DNA of 64,000 bases from an uncultured Flavobacteriales bacterium (GTDB lineage: Bacteria; Bacteroidota; Bacteroidia; Flavobacteriales_D; Sanyastnellaceae), in the NCBI GenBank assembly GCA_937974555.1, contig CALJKR010000074.1:56847-120846 (forward strand). The letters are read 5' to 3'. Both the position numbers and the translations under genes were made by a program. Numbering within the stretch: position 1 is the first letter of the stretch; the number at the start of each line of letters is the position of its first letter. Below the pieces are notes generated by a model. It was not told the origin of the DNA. It made no database searches and saw only the letters and a list, made by a program, of their open reading frames with translations. Below, one piece after another: positions 26,101 to 32,905 of this stretch.

Positions 26101-26328
26101 GACTGGAAAATTTATCCCAATCCTTCCCGTGATTTTGTGAAAGTAAGTGCCAAGGGATGGGATCAAACGGGCCAAATCTCCGTATACAGCGCGGAAGGCA
26201 AATGTGTTTATAAAGGCTTGCTCATTGGGGATACAACAATTGACATCCAAAACTGGGCTTCAGGTGTATATTCACTCCGCATTCAAAACAACGAGAAATT
26301 AGAACGTCATTGCATTGTTAAAGAGTAA
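23164..26328 (+). CDS. T9SS protein with seven SBBP propeller repeats
   Basis: 1054 residues from ATG 23164 (ATG 23161 is adjacent); the frame runs upstream to 22996 but the signal peptide MKKFYFVLIGLWITTSGWAW fixes the start. Residues 20-215 form the N-terminal domain common in these proteins (FIENKGQWR). About 218-658 contain seven SBBP units, each with an aromatic-rich Y-x-G-G motif (WSSYYGG, WATYYGG, WGSYIGG, WSSYWGG, WSTYCGG, WRSYFGG, WITYYGG) at a period of about 64 residues, implying one seven-bladed propeller. Ig-like domains follow, then a type A sorting domain (IYPNPSRDF, GVYSLRI). It is likely a large cell-surface or secreted protein exported by the type IX system. A lipoprotein gene overlaps its end. 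Confidence 0.88.
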   Translation: MKKFYFVLIGLWITTSGWAWDMRQGFIENKGQWRSENRTVFFENTDKNIACRITAAGLEYEWVKWVNNDLQVERVVLRPVGGQIQKFERKGWVSPVYYYQPHGEFNTASFESVIIKEVYPNIDWKIYTTAEGMKYDWILHPGADVSDIQMVWDGVQKVKANGQGGLDITTLSGNLSEQAPVSFSQNKTLKSSFVVRKNKVGFQVENWNEQSDLIIDPEVIWSSYYGGEAFDEVNGISSDLDNNVFITGTTTSTSGISGISATGVMHQANINGTRDAFVAKFNENGQRLWATYYGGEGQDEGNTIAVDRFGFVYMAGTTTSNYAISSFGFQTTLSGIRDGYMVKFNTNGQRVWGSYIGGSASEGVLGMAIDNEDRLILLGETTSNDFPAFGNGDNIYGGQGDLFVTCINGVGSLYWSSYWGGEGVEYAGGIGYDIVSDNVYITGSTSSVTGIAFGAAQQPNFSGGTKDGLITTFDQLGAVQWSTYCGGIALDEVVDCSSDIYGNLYLVGTTASTGLATPGSYQLNYGGGLSDAFVAQYNGQGQMLWRSYFGGSAADEGSAMVADEIGNIYFGGQTASTGLSMNNPFQAALAGGTDVYFAKFTVEGAPQWITYYGGAGNEELAYLSVDQSQKILFAGSAASTLLSNNGWQASLNGGQDGWFGKIEDCPNPYVTIALDGEVEFCEGESVMMAAGGADSYVWSTGDTTAFLTIEESGIYFVRGLLDGCQGISIPVEVISKPVPEVSIIASGPTTICSGEILLELYPSITPDSLVAYWEWNDGTQSDIQFVEVEDTYSIDVTAINGCEKSASVNVQYADVPDVMMALATDSICISASPLNMVGLPVGGEFINTNGTGIEGSQFNPASAGGGVHYVYYSYYDADTECLIETSPEFIEVLYAPVELFVADDTVCVFEPVVMLTGLPSGGFYTGIGVSGNQFYPSISGVGPHNVTYNYVDPQGCTNRAVRTIYVDPCGTAVDELQQGDWKIYPNPSRDFVKVSAKGWDQTGQISVYSAEGKCVYKGLLIGDTTIDIQNWASGVYSLRIQNNEKLERHCIVKE

Positions 26329-26791
26329 ACTGCATATTGTATTTTTTGCTGTCTTGTGGATATTCTCTGCATTGACCATCGTTTCTTGTGGTGACAAGAA
26401 TAATGGGGATGATCCGCCCACGGAGGATACGACCAGCGTTCCTGACCCAGATCCTACGCCCAATCAAGCCCAATTGAATTTCATTTGGATGTCAACGCCA
26501 GATGCCAATTTACAGTCCATGATTGGAGCGGTATTGGAAATTTATAACCAGGATGGTGTTTTAATGAGCTCCAACATTGATGTTCGTTCGCAAACCGATG
26601 TGGTGTTTGACTGGAGTCCTGGTGTGGTTTTCGATATCGGAAAAACCTATCACTTCAAGCTGAAAGATCCCGGAGGTAATGTGGTGGATGAAGCAGATTT
26701 TGTGGCGGCTGATGCATTGAATCAAGATGAATTTGCCATTGTGACCTCGCATTGCGTTTATTTCCTGCAGCTGTCTTGGCAAATAGCCTAA
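26315..26791 (+). CDS. small lipoprotein of unknown function
   Basis: 158 residues if started at TTG 26315, which overlaps the end of the propeller gene by 14 bases; ATT 26309 is the only other option after the in-frame stop at 26300. The N-terminus is a lipoprotein signal (hydrophobic VFFAVLWIFSALT, lipobox IVSC with Cys about residue 25). An acidic Pro/Asp/Thr linker (DDPPTEDTTSVPDPDP) follows, then an Ig-like domain. Coupling to the propeller gene suggests it anchors or accompanies that protein at the outer membrane, but this is inference from position. The absence of an ATG makes the exact start uncertain. Confidence 0.7.
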   Translation: MLKSKLHIVFFAVLWIFSALTIVSCGDKNNGDDPPTEDTTSVPDPDPTPNQAQLNFIWMSTPDANLQSMIGAVLEIYNQDGVLMSSNIDVRSQTDVVFDWSPGVVFDIGKTYHFKLKDPGGNVVDEADFVAADALNQDEFAIVTSHCVYFLQLSWQIA

Positions 26792-26820
26792 GTTTTTCCC
26801 TTTCCTAAGAACATTCCGTT

Positions 26821-26828
26821 TAAATTTG
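26821..26828 (+). promoter_or_regulatory. -7 box of dxs
   Basis: TAAATTTG, an exact TAnnTTTG match, lies 26 bases before ATG 26855, giving a leader of roughly 22 bases. No clear TTG at the -33 distance; only a T-rich tract. Confidence 0.5.
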
Positions 26829-26854
26829 TGTTTATCTAGATTAAACGACACACA

Positions 26855-28789
26855 ATGAATCAATATTCAGCAGGACCATTGCTTTCTCAAATAGATGTAC
26901 CATCCGATTTGAGGAGTAAAGTGAAGGAGAGTGAGCTCAAGCAAGTTTGCGATGAGTTGCGCCAATACATTGTGGATATTGTCTCTGAAAAGGGAGGGCA
27001 TTTTGGTGCCAGTTTGGGTGTTGTAGAGATGACTGTAGCACTTCACTATGTGTACAATACTCCCTATGATCAGTTGATTTGGGATGTGGGCCACCAGGCT
27101 TACGGGCATAAAATTCTAACAGGGAGAAGAGAAGTTTTTCATACCAATAGAAAGTACAAAGGCATCAGTGGATTTCCCAAGCGCAGTGAAAGTGAGTATG
27201 ACACGTTTGGGGTGGGACATAGTTCTACTTCCATTGGAGCAGCCGTGGGAATGGCGGTGGCATCTAAATACAAGCAAGAAAAGGATAGAAATGTTGTAGC
27301 GGTGATCGGCGATGGAGCCATGACCGCCGGGATGGCTTTTGAGGCATTGAATCATGGTGGAATTACTGATTCCAATATCCTGGTTGTTTTGAATGACAAC
27401 TGCATGAGCATTGACCCCAATGTGGGCGCATTGAAAGAATACTTAACAGATATCACCACCAGTCACACTTACAACAAAGTGAAAGACGATGTTTGGCATT
27501 TGTTGGGCAAGGTGAGTAAGTTTGGTCCCAATGCACAAGCGGTAGCCCATAAATTGTCAGAGGCCTTGAAAGGGTCTCTCATCAAAGAGAGCAATCTTTT
27601 TGAATCCTTGAAATGGAGATATTTTGGTCCAATCGATGGGCATGATGTTGAGCATCTGGTAAAAGTGATGAAGGATTTAAAGGACATTCCAGGTCCAAAG
27701 ATTCTGCATTGTGTGACCAAAAAAGGAAAGGGATACGCTCCAGCTGAAGCAGGTTCTCCCACTACTTGGCACGCTCCAGGATTATTCAACAAAGAAACAG
27801 GCGAGATTGTCAAAGTGGTTCCCAAAGTTCCACAGCCCCCGTTGTATCAGGATGTTTTTGGTTACAGTGTGATTGAATTGGCGGAGAAAAATGACAAGGT
27901 TATGGGTGTAACCCCCGCGATGCCTTCTGGAAGTTCGTTGAAATTTATGATGGAGGCCATGCCCCATCGCGCATTTGACGTTGGTATTGCAGAGCAGCAT
28001 GCGGTAACTTTTAGCGCCGGACTGGCAACCCAAGGGCTGGTGCCCTTTTGTAATATCTACAGTTCTTTTATGCAACGCGCTTTTGACCAAGTGCTGCACG
28101 ATGTTGCGATTCAAAAGCTAAATGTTGTGTTTTGTTTGGATCGTGGAGGTGTTGTTGGTGCTGACGGCCCCACTCACCACGGCGCGTACGATATCGCCTA
28201 CATGCGATGTATTCCCAACATGATCGTTTCCAGCCCCATGAATGAAAGTGAGTTGCGCAATTTGATGTATACAGCGCAGTTGCCCAATCAAGGGCCATTT
28301 AGTATTCGATACCCCAGAGGCAATGGAGTTATGACCGAATGGAAAACGCCATTTGAGGAAATCAAGGTGGGAACCGGAAGAAAGGTTAAAGCTGGAGATG
28401 ACGTTGCGTTTTTATCTATCGGACCCATTGGTAATTATGTGACCAAGGCCATTGATGAGTTGGCCAATCACGGTGTAAATGCTGCACATTATGACATGCG
28501 ATTTGCCAAGCCTATAGACGAATTGTTGTTGCATGAGGTGTTTGGAAAATTTAAACACGTAATTACCGTAGAAGATGGTTGTCTTCAAGGTGGTATGGGT
28601 TCAGCTGTGTTGGAGTTTATGGGAGACAATGGATATGCGGTCAACATCAAGCGATTGGGAATTCCGGACCGTTACATTGAGCATGGAACCCAGGACGAGC
28701 TGTATGTAGAGTGTGGTTATGACGTGCAATCCATGATCAATACGGCTTTGGGTATGTTGCAAAAGCAAGTGAATTCACAGACCGCATAA
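26855..28789 (+). CDS. dxs: 1-deoxy-D-xylulose-5-phosphate synthase
   Basis: 644 residues. DXS condenses pyruvate and glyceraldehyde 3-phosphate with thiamine diphosphate, the first step of the MEP pathway and a source for thiamine and pyridoxal. The transketolase-like domains are complete: VGHQAYGHKILTGRR, the ThDP motif GDGAMTAGMAFEALN with a later NDN, SIDPNVGAL, and catalytic Glu380 in GIAEQHAVTFSAG, then DRGGVVGADGPTHHGAYD and the C-terminal domain. The DUF2480 gene follows after 5 bases. The order dxs then ispD in separate units shows the pathway genes are scattered. Confidence 0.97.
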   Translation: MNQYSAGPLLSQIDVPSDLRSKVKESELKQVCDELRQYIVDIVSEKGGHFGASLGVVEMTVALHYVYNTPYDQLIWDVGHQAYGHKILTGRREVFHTNRKYKGISGFPKRSESEYDTFGVGHSSTSIGAAVGMAVASKYKQEKDRNVVAVIGDGAMTAGMAFEALNHGGITDSNILVVLNDNCMSIDPNVGALKEYLTDITTSHTYNKVKDDVWHLLGKVSKFGPNAQAVAHKLSEALKGSLIKESNLFESLKWRYFGPIDGHDVEHLVKVMKDLKDIPGPKILHCVTKKGKGYAPAEAGSPTTWHAPGLFNKETGEIVKVVPKVPQPPLYQDVFGYSVIELAEKNDKVMGVTPAMPSGSSLKFMMEAMPHRAFDVGIAEQHAVTFSAGLATQGLVPFCNIYSSFMQRAFDQVLHDVAIQKLNVVFCLDRGGVVGADGPTHHGAYDIAYMRCIPNMIVSSPMNESELRNLMYTAQLPNQGPFSIRYPRGNGVMTEWKTPFEEIKVGTGRKVKAGDDVAFLSIGPIGNYVTKAIDELANHGVNAAHYDMRFAKPIDELLLHEVFGKFKHVITVEDGCLQGGMGSAVLEFMGDNGYAVNIKRLGIPDRYIEHGTQDELYVECGYDVQSMINTALGMLQKQVNSQTA

Positions 28790-28794
28790 ATTCC

Positions 28795-29301
28795 ATGGAA
28801 ACCATTGTCAATCGTGTAGCCAGTAGTGGCTTAATCACCATCGATTTGCAATTCCTGCTAGACAATACGAATTTTCAAAAGTTAGATTTGCGCCCCATTT
28901 TGTGGCAGGGTCTTGCCTTACGAGAAAAAGATCTAAAGGATTTTTTAAACCAATGGGATCCAAGTCAAATGCAGCCGGGAGTGGTTTGGATTGATTTGCC
29001 AGAGGATATCATTGTTCCCCAGTGGACCCATCTTTTGATTCAAACCAAAATATCTTCGGACCAACTGCATGTGACCAAGGGTCCTTTGCTGAATGCACAG
29101 CAAGCTTTTTTGCGCTTTTGGATTCAATCATTGAAGCAAGAGGATTATCAAGACCAACGCGTTGTGATCAAGGGATGCACAGATGAAAGAGTATCCAGTG
29201 AAATTCAGATGCAATTGGTGGCCAAACTAATGCCTTGGGTTAAATCCCTCATGTATGGTGAACCTTGCTCAACGGTGCCCTTGTATAAACGCCCTTCATA
29301 G
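28795..29301 (+). CDS. DUF2480 family protein
   Basis: 168 residues. The start (IVNRVASSGLITIDL), the central WQGLALREKDLKDFL block and the ending KSLMYGEPCSTVPLYKR match the DUF2480 family, which is found almost only in Bacteroidota and has no assigned function. It is soluble with no signal peptide or membrane helix. A CTDERVSSEIQ segment is shaped like that of small conserved cytosolic proteins related to iron-sulfur or metabolic control, but this is not evidence of function. It is five bases downstream of dxs and so very likely cotranscribed, a hint of a link to isoprenoid or thiamine-dependent metabolism. Confidence 0.85.
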   Translation: METIVNRVASSGLITIDLQFLLDNTNFQKLDLRPILWQGLALREKDLKDFLNQWDPSQMQPGVVWIDLPEDIIVPQWTHLLIQTKISSDQLHVTKGPLLNAQQAFLRFWIQSLKQEDYQDQRVVIKGCTDERVSSEIQMQLVAKLMPWVKSLMYGEPCSTVPLYKRPS

Positions 29302-29353
29302 AAAATATTCTCTCTTTCTTCTCGTATTGTTGTAAATTGCTTGAACGTTACAA

Positions 29354-30853
29354 ATGAACATTTATAGCAGAAAACAACGATGGAAGTGGGTCTTGGTTGG
29401 ACTGGCTTTGCTCTTGGTGATTTTCACTTTGGGTTATACCCAAGTCATTGTAGACCGGATCAAGGATGATGAAAAGAATAAGGTTGAGATTTGGGCACAA
29501 ACCATCGCCCGAAACGCTTCTACCACCCAATACATTGACTCTTTGTTGAATGTTTTAAGATCAGAAGAGGAGGTAAAGGGAATCATGATTGGCAAGGCAT
29601 TGTCCGCCATTTCCAATGGAGATCCGCTATTGGATTATACGTTTCCAACCGAGTACCTCAAACAAAATAACTCGATTCCTATTTTATTGTACGATAAAAA
29701 CAACCGCTTTCAGCAAGGCAGGAATCTTCCCAAAGGAAGGGAAAAGGATGCCGCTTATGCCGATTCTCTGAGGGAAGAAATTGTCAAAAAGTACAAGCCT
29801 ATTTTAATACCTGAATTGAATATGCGGTTGTATTTTGATGACAGCCCATTGTACAAGGAGGTGGCGCGACGTTTGAACGAAATCAATCAATCTTTCATCA
29901 ATGAAGAGGTGGTTGCTTCGACATCGGTTCCCATTGTGGTTATTGATGAGCGCACCCAGAAGGTGATTCAATCAGCAAGGATGGAAGAGAAGGATCTGCT
30001 GGATGCCAATAGAATGGCTGCCATGAAAGCGGATAATCCTCCCATCCGGGTCACTCGTCCTGATGGCGTTCCCATCAGTATATACTATGAGGACTCTTTG
30101 GTACTCCAGCAAATTCGTTATTTTCCAGTTGGACAGTTGTTGTTGGTTGCTGTTTTTTTGATCATCAGCTATGTCATTTTTTCCACTTATCGCAAGGCCG
30201 AACAAAACCAAGTTTGGGTGGGCATGGCCAAAGAAACGGCGCATCAATTGGGTACGCCGTTGAGTTCCTTGATGGGCTGGGGAGCTTTATTGGAAACACA
30301 GGGTGTTGACGAATCCTTTATTCAAGAATTAAACAAGGATGTTCAGCGTTTACAAATTATCACCGAGCGATTTTCTAAAATTGGTTCCATTGCGGAACTC
30401 AAACGAGTGGACATTCGCCATACGGTGGATGAAGCATTGCAGTATGTGCAGAAGCGCATTTCTTCTCAAATTGTAGTGGCCCAGCAGTTCCCCAACCATG
30501 CAGTATGGGTTGACTTAAATGAAGCTTTGTTCGGTTGGGTAATCGAAAATTTGGTTCGCAATGCTGCGGATGCAATGGAGGAGCAAGGAAAAATAACCGT
30601 GAGTTTAAGAGAAGAGTCTGGTAAAGTGATCCTATTGCTTGAGGATACCGGTAAAGGCATTCCCAAGAATAAGTGGAAAACGGTTTTTAAACCCGGCTAT
30701 ACGACCAAAGCGCGGGGCTGGGGATTGGGTCTTTCTTTGGTCAAGAGAATTGTCGAGGAATACCACAAAGGACACATTGCCGTAGTGCCTTCTGAGCAGG
30801 GCAAAGGAGCAACATTCAAAATAGAGCTCAAGCACTCAAAGGCAAAGTCATGA
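29354..30853 (+). CDS. membrane sensor histidine kinase
   Basis: 499 residues. Membrane helices at about 12-30 and 257-276 bracket a ~225-residue periplasmic sensor region with no recognised domain. The phospho-acceptor is His297 in KETAHQLGTPLSSL, and the ATPase domain has Asn403 in LVRNAADAME, then DTGKGIP and GWGLGLSLVKRIVEEYHKG. It lacks a HAMP-like linker of normal length: the second helix leads within about 20 residues to the acceptor helix. No response regulator lies next to it, so it is an orphan here. The 3' end overlaps the converging GNAT gene by 26 bases. Confidence 0.92.
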   Translation: MNIYSRKQRWKWVLVGLALLLVIFTLGYTQVIVDRIKDDEKNKVEIWAQTIARNASTTQYIDSLLNVLRSEEEVKGIMIGKALSAISNGDPLLDYTFPTEYLKQNNSIPILLYDKNNRFQQGRNLPKGREKDAAYADSLREEIVKKYKPILIPELNMRLYFDDSPLYKEVARRLNEINQSFINEEVVASTSVPIVVIDERTQKVIQSARMEEKDLLDANRMAAMKADNPPIRVTRPDGVPISIYYEDSLVLQQIRYFPVGQLLLVAVFLIISYVIFSTYRKAEQNQVWVGMAKETAHQLGTPLSSLMGWGALLETQGVDESFIQELNKDVQRLQIITERFSKIGSIAELKRVDIRHTVDEALQYVQKRISSQIVVAQQFPNHAVWVDLNEALFGWVIENLVRNAADAMEEQGKITVSLREESGKVILLLEDTGKGIPKNKWKTVFKPGYTTKARGWGLGLSLVKRIVEEYHKGHIAVVPSEQGKGATFKIELKHSKAKS

Positions 30854-31325
30854 TGTAGTCATTCATGAAAAAGCCATCTCCAATTTCAATATCTTCAGTT
30901 TGTGATATAACGAAACCCAGGGATTGATAAAATCCGATGGATTTATTGTTCCGATTGACATTGAGTTCAACCTGAGTACATTCTTGAATTTGGGCTTCCT
31001 CAAATATTTTTTGAATCAATAGTTTTCCCCAGCCATTGCCTTGTGCGCTGGGATGCAGGTACAATTTATGTAGGCGCATACTGGCCTTTTCGTTCATTTT
31101 ACTGCAGGATGCAAATCCATGAATTTGATGCTCATGTTCCAGGAAAAAGAACTGGTGGCCGGATTCAAATTGTTGGGTGAGAGATTCGATGGAATACATC
31201 TTATTCAGCATGTACTTAATTTGCTCTGCTGAAATCATGTAATCATACACCAAAGGCCAGATGACGTGCGCGAGACGATGAATCTCTGGAATGTCTTGAA
31301 GGGTTGCTTTTCTAATTTCAGCCAT
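30828..31325 (-). CDS. GNAT family N-acetyltransferase
   Basis: 165 residues. The acetyl-CoA loop is visible as LYLHPSAQGNGWGKLLIQKIFEEA, near the R/QxxGxG/A pattern, followed by VELNVNRNNKSIGFYQSLGF, a typical GNAT beta5 and alpha4 ending. The acceptor substrate is unknown. Its ATG overlaps the end of miaE by 8 bases, so both are on one transcript. It converges on the sensor kinase gene with a 26-base antisense overlap and no obvious terminator between them. Confidence 0.9.
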   Translation of the reverse strand: MAEIRKATLQDIPEIHRLAHVIWPLVYDYMISAEQIKYMLNKMYSIESLTQQFESGHQFFFLEHEHQIHGFASCSKMNEKASMRLHKLYLHPSAQGNGWGKLLIQKIFEEAQIQECTQVELNVNRNNKSIGFYQSLGFVISQTEDIEIGDGFFMNDYIMTLPLSA

Positions 31326-31914
31326 GAACAGATTCTTTTTTACCGTATTTCGCCATTAAGCTGGCTTCAAACTCCAAACATTCTTTCCAACGTTGATCGA
31401 CGTCAATTCCATGGTTGTATTTTCTGGCAAATCCTATGAACGTGGCATAGTGCTCTGCTTCAGAGGCCATCAAATCAAAATAGAATTTTCTTAACCCTTC
31501 ATCTGCGATCTCCTCTGAGAGAAGTTTAAACCGCTCGCAACTTCGGGCTTCAATCATGGCGGCAAATAGCATGCGATCCACAAAGTAATGTTCTTTGCTT
31601 CCTCCTTGCTTAATAAAGCTGGAGAGATCATGCACGTATTCGTCTTTGCGTTCTCTTCCCAACTTTAAACCACGTTTTAAAAGTTCTTGGTGTACTTGTC
31701 CAAAGTGCTCCATTTCTTCTCGACTGATGCGCACCATTTCTTCGACGACATCGGAGTATTCCGGAAATCGAATGATACAACTGATGGCGTTGCTTGCTGC
31801 TTTTTGTTCGCAATACGCATGGTCCGTTAGGATCTCTTCGATGTTCTTTTCCACGATGTTCACCCATCGGGGATCGGTAGGGAGTTTCAATCCCAACATA
31901 ACCTTTTGTGACAT
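31318..31914 (-). CDS. miaE: tRNA 2-methylthio-N6-isopentenyl adenosine hydroxylase
   Basis: 198 residues from ATG 31914; TTG 31941 upstream is not needed. MiaE is a di-iron ferritin-like enzyme that hydroxylates the isopentenyl group of ms2i6A37 in tRNA, using oxygen. Helix motifs with the iron ligands are present: the DHAYCEQKAASNA helix, SREEMEHFGQVHQELLKRG, IEARSCERFKLL and ASEAEHYATF, giving the expected Glu and Glu-x-x-His pairs. Length is normal. A GAAATTTG box lies four bases before the ATG. Its presence implies miaA and miaB elsewhere and an aerobic habit. Confidence 0.93.
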   Translation of the reverse strand: MSQKVMLGLKLPTDPRWVNIVEKNIEEILTDHAYCEQKAASNAISCIIRFPEYSDVVEEMVRISREEMEHFGQVHQELLKRGLKLGRERKDEYVHDLSSFIKQGGSKEHYFVDRMLFAAMIEARSCERFKLLSEEIADEGLRKFYFDLMASEAEHYATFIGFARKYNHGIDVDQRWKECLEFEASLMAKYGKKESVHG

Positions 31915-31918
31915 GTTG

Positions 31919-31926
31919 CAAATTTC
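31919..31926 (-). promoter_or_regulatory. -7 box of miaE, leaderless geometry
   Basis: Minus-strand GAAATTTG, one mismatch from TAnnTTTG at its first base, followed by CAAC and ATG 31914. Confidence 0.45.
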
Positions 31927-31940
31927 GGAAGTTATGGTCA

Positions 31941-31965
31941 AAAAAAAAGAGCCCGAAGGCTCTTT
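31941..31965 (-). terminator. terminator of small T9SS protein gene
   Basis: Minus strand: AAAGAGCC, TTCG tetraloop, GGCTCTTT, extended by T to 31941. The stable UUCG loop and T-tract make this a strong terminator, 20 bases after the T9SS stop and just upstream of miaE. Confidence 0.92.
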
Positions 31966-31985
31966 CTTTATTCTTTTTGTGAGAA

Positions 31986-32795
31986 TTAGTGAGAAACAAC
32001 AAAACGTTGCATTTCGCTTTTTCCGTTGTTCATTACATCCATCATATAGATACCATTTGGTAAGCTAGATACGTTGTAAGTGAAAACTTTGTTAGAGATT
32101 TCGCTAACGAAATCTTGGCTAACCAATTTACCAGTAGCATCAAAGATTTTTACAGATGCATTGCCGTTCATCATACCGTTGAATTGAACGTTGATTTGAT
32201 CGTTGGCTGGGCTTGGGAAAACAGCAATTGCTTTTTCTTGGTTCATCGCGTTGTTAAACACCTCAACTGAACCACCATCAACAGTCATAGAGAAAGCATC
32301 AATCAAGAAGCTTGCACCACCGATAGATGAAGATGCGATATCCAAAACGTGAGAGCTTCCGTCTGTGTATGCAGAAACGTCAACAGTAACTTGAGTATAA
32401 GCACTGTAATTAGCAGCATCAGCAGTAGTAGCAAACCAAACAGGAATAGAGTCACCATCCATGAATATACCAATGAAATCAGTAGGAACAGCATTGCCTG
32501 CACCCATTTGCATCCAGAAGGAAATAGAACCAGTATTTCCGTTAGGAATAGTGATTGTTTGCTCAAGAACGCCTACTTCAGAAGTGTCAACGGGAGCACC
32601 ACCAAACCAAGCGTAGTAAGTTCCATCATAAGCAGTAGCACCGCAAGTAGCATCACACAAAGGAGTTCCGTAGTAAGAAGAGTACTCCATCCAAACGCCA
32701 CCGCCAATACCGGCTTCGAAGCTTGGGTCATTGATTTGAGCTTTAGCAGTCATCATGGTTGCCAAAGCAAAAACAGAGAATAAAAGTTTTTTCAT
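31986..32795 (-). CDS. small T9SS-exported protein, probably highly expressed
   Basis: 269 residues. Signal peptide MKKLLFSVFALATMMTAKA; a jelly-roll, carbohydrate-binding-like domain at about 22-185 (NDPSFEAGIGGGVWMEY, two Cys in LCDATCG, FLIDAFSMTVDG); then a type A sorting domain (AVFPSPANDQINV, VKIFDATGKLV, NGIYMMDVMNNGK). Codons end strongly in T or A (GCT, ACT, GTT), unlike the TTG- and GTG-rich neighbours, which in Bacteroidota usually marks abundant proteins. A promoter box at 32818-32825 and a UUCG terminator make it a monocistronic unit. The domain ligand is unknown. Confidence 0.88.
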   Translation of the reverse strand: MKKLLFSVFALATMMTAKAQINDPSFEAGIGGGVWMEYSSYYGTPLCDATCGATAYDGTYYAWFGGAPVDTSEVGVLEQTITIPNGNTGSISFWMQMGAGNAVPTDFIGIFMDGDSIPVWFATTADAANYSAYTQVTVDVSAYTDGSSHVLDIASSSIGGASFLIDAFSMTVDGGSVEVFNNAMNQEKAIAVFPSPANDQINVQFNGMMNGNASVKIFDATGKLVSQDFVSEISNKVFTYNVSSLPNGIYMMDVMNNGKSEMQRFVVSH

Positions 32796-32817
32796 AGTGT
32801 TTTTTTAATGTTGGCCC

Positions 32818-32825
32818 CAAAAGTA
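32818..32825 (-). promoter_or_regulatory. -7 box of small T9SS protein gene
   Basis: Minus-strand TACTTTTG, exact TAnnTTTG match, 22 bases before ATG 32795, giving an A-rich leader (AAAAAAACACT) typical of well-translated Bacteroidota mRNAs. Confidence 0.6.
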
Positions 32826-32890
32826 AGAAAGTTGGCTATAATTTGGAAGAAAAGGTAGATTTTAACCTTCTAGGTCTGAGATATTAGAAG

Positions 32891-32898
32891 TACTTTCG
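32891..32898 (+). promoter_or_regulatory. candidate -7 box of rnr
   Basis: TACTTTCG (C at position 7) ends seven bases before ATG 32906. The identical box serves the DUF2795 gene. No TTG at the -33 distance. Confidence 0.4.
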
Positions 32899-32905
32899 TT
32901 GATAG

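Noticed and set aside
31919..31941. TTG of the T-tract as -33 element for miaE
   Set aside because: The spacer to the -7 box would be 12 bases, below the 17-23 range.
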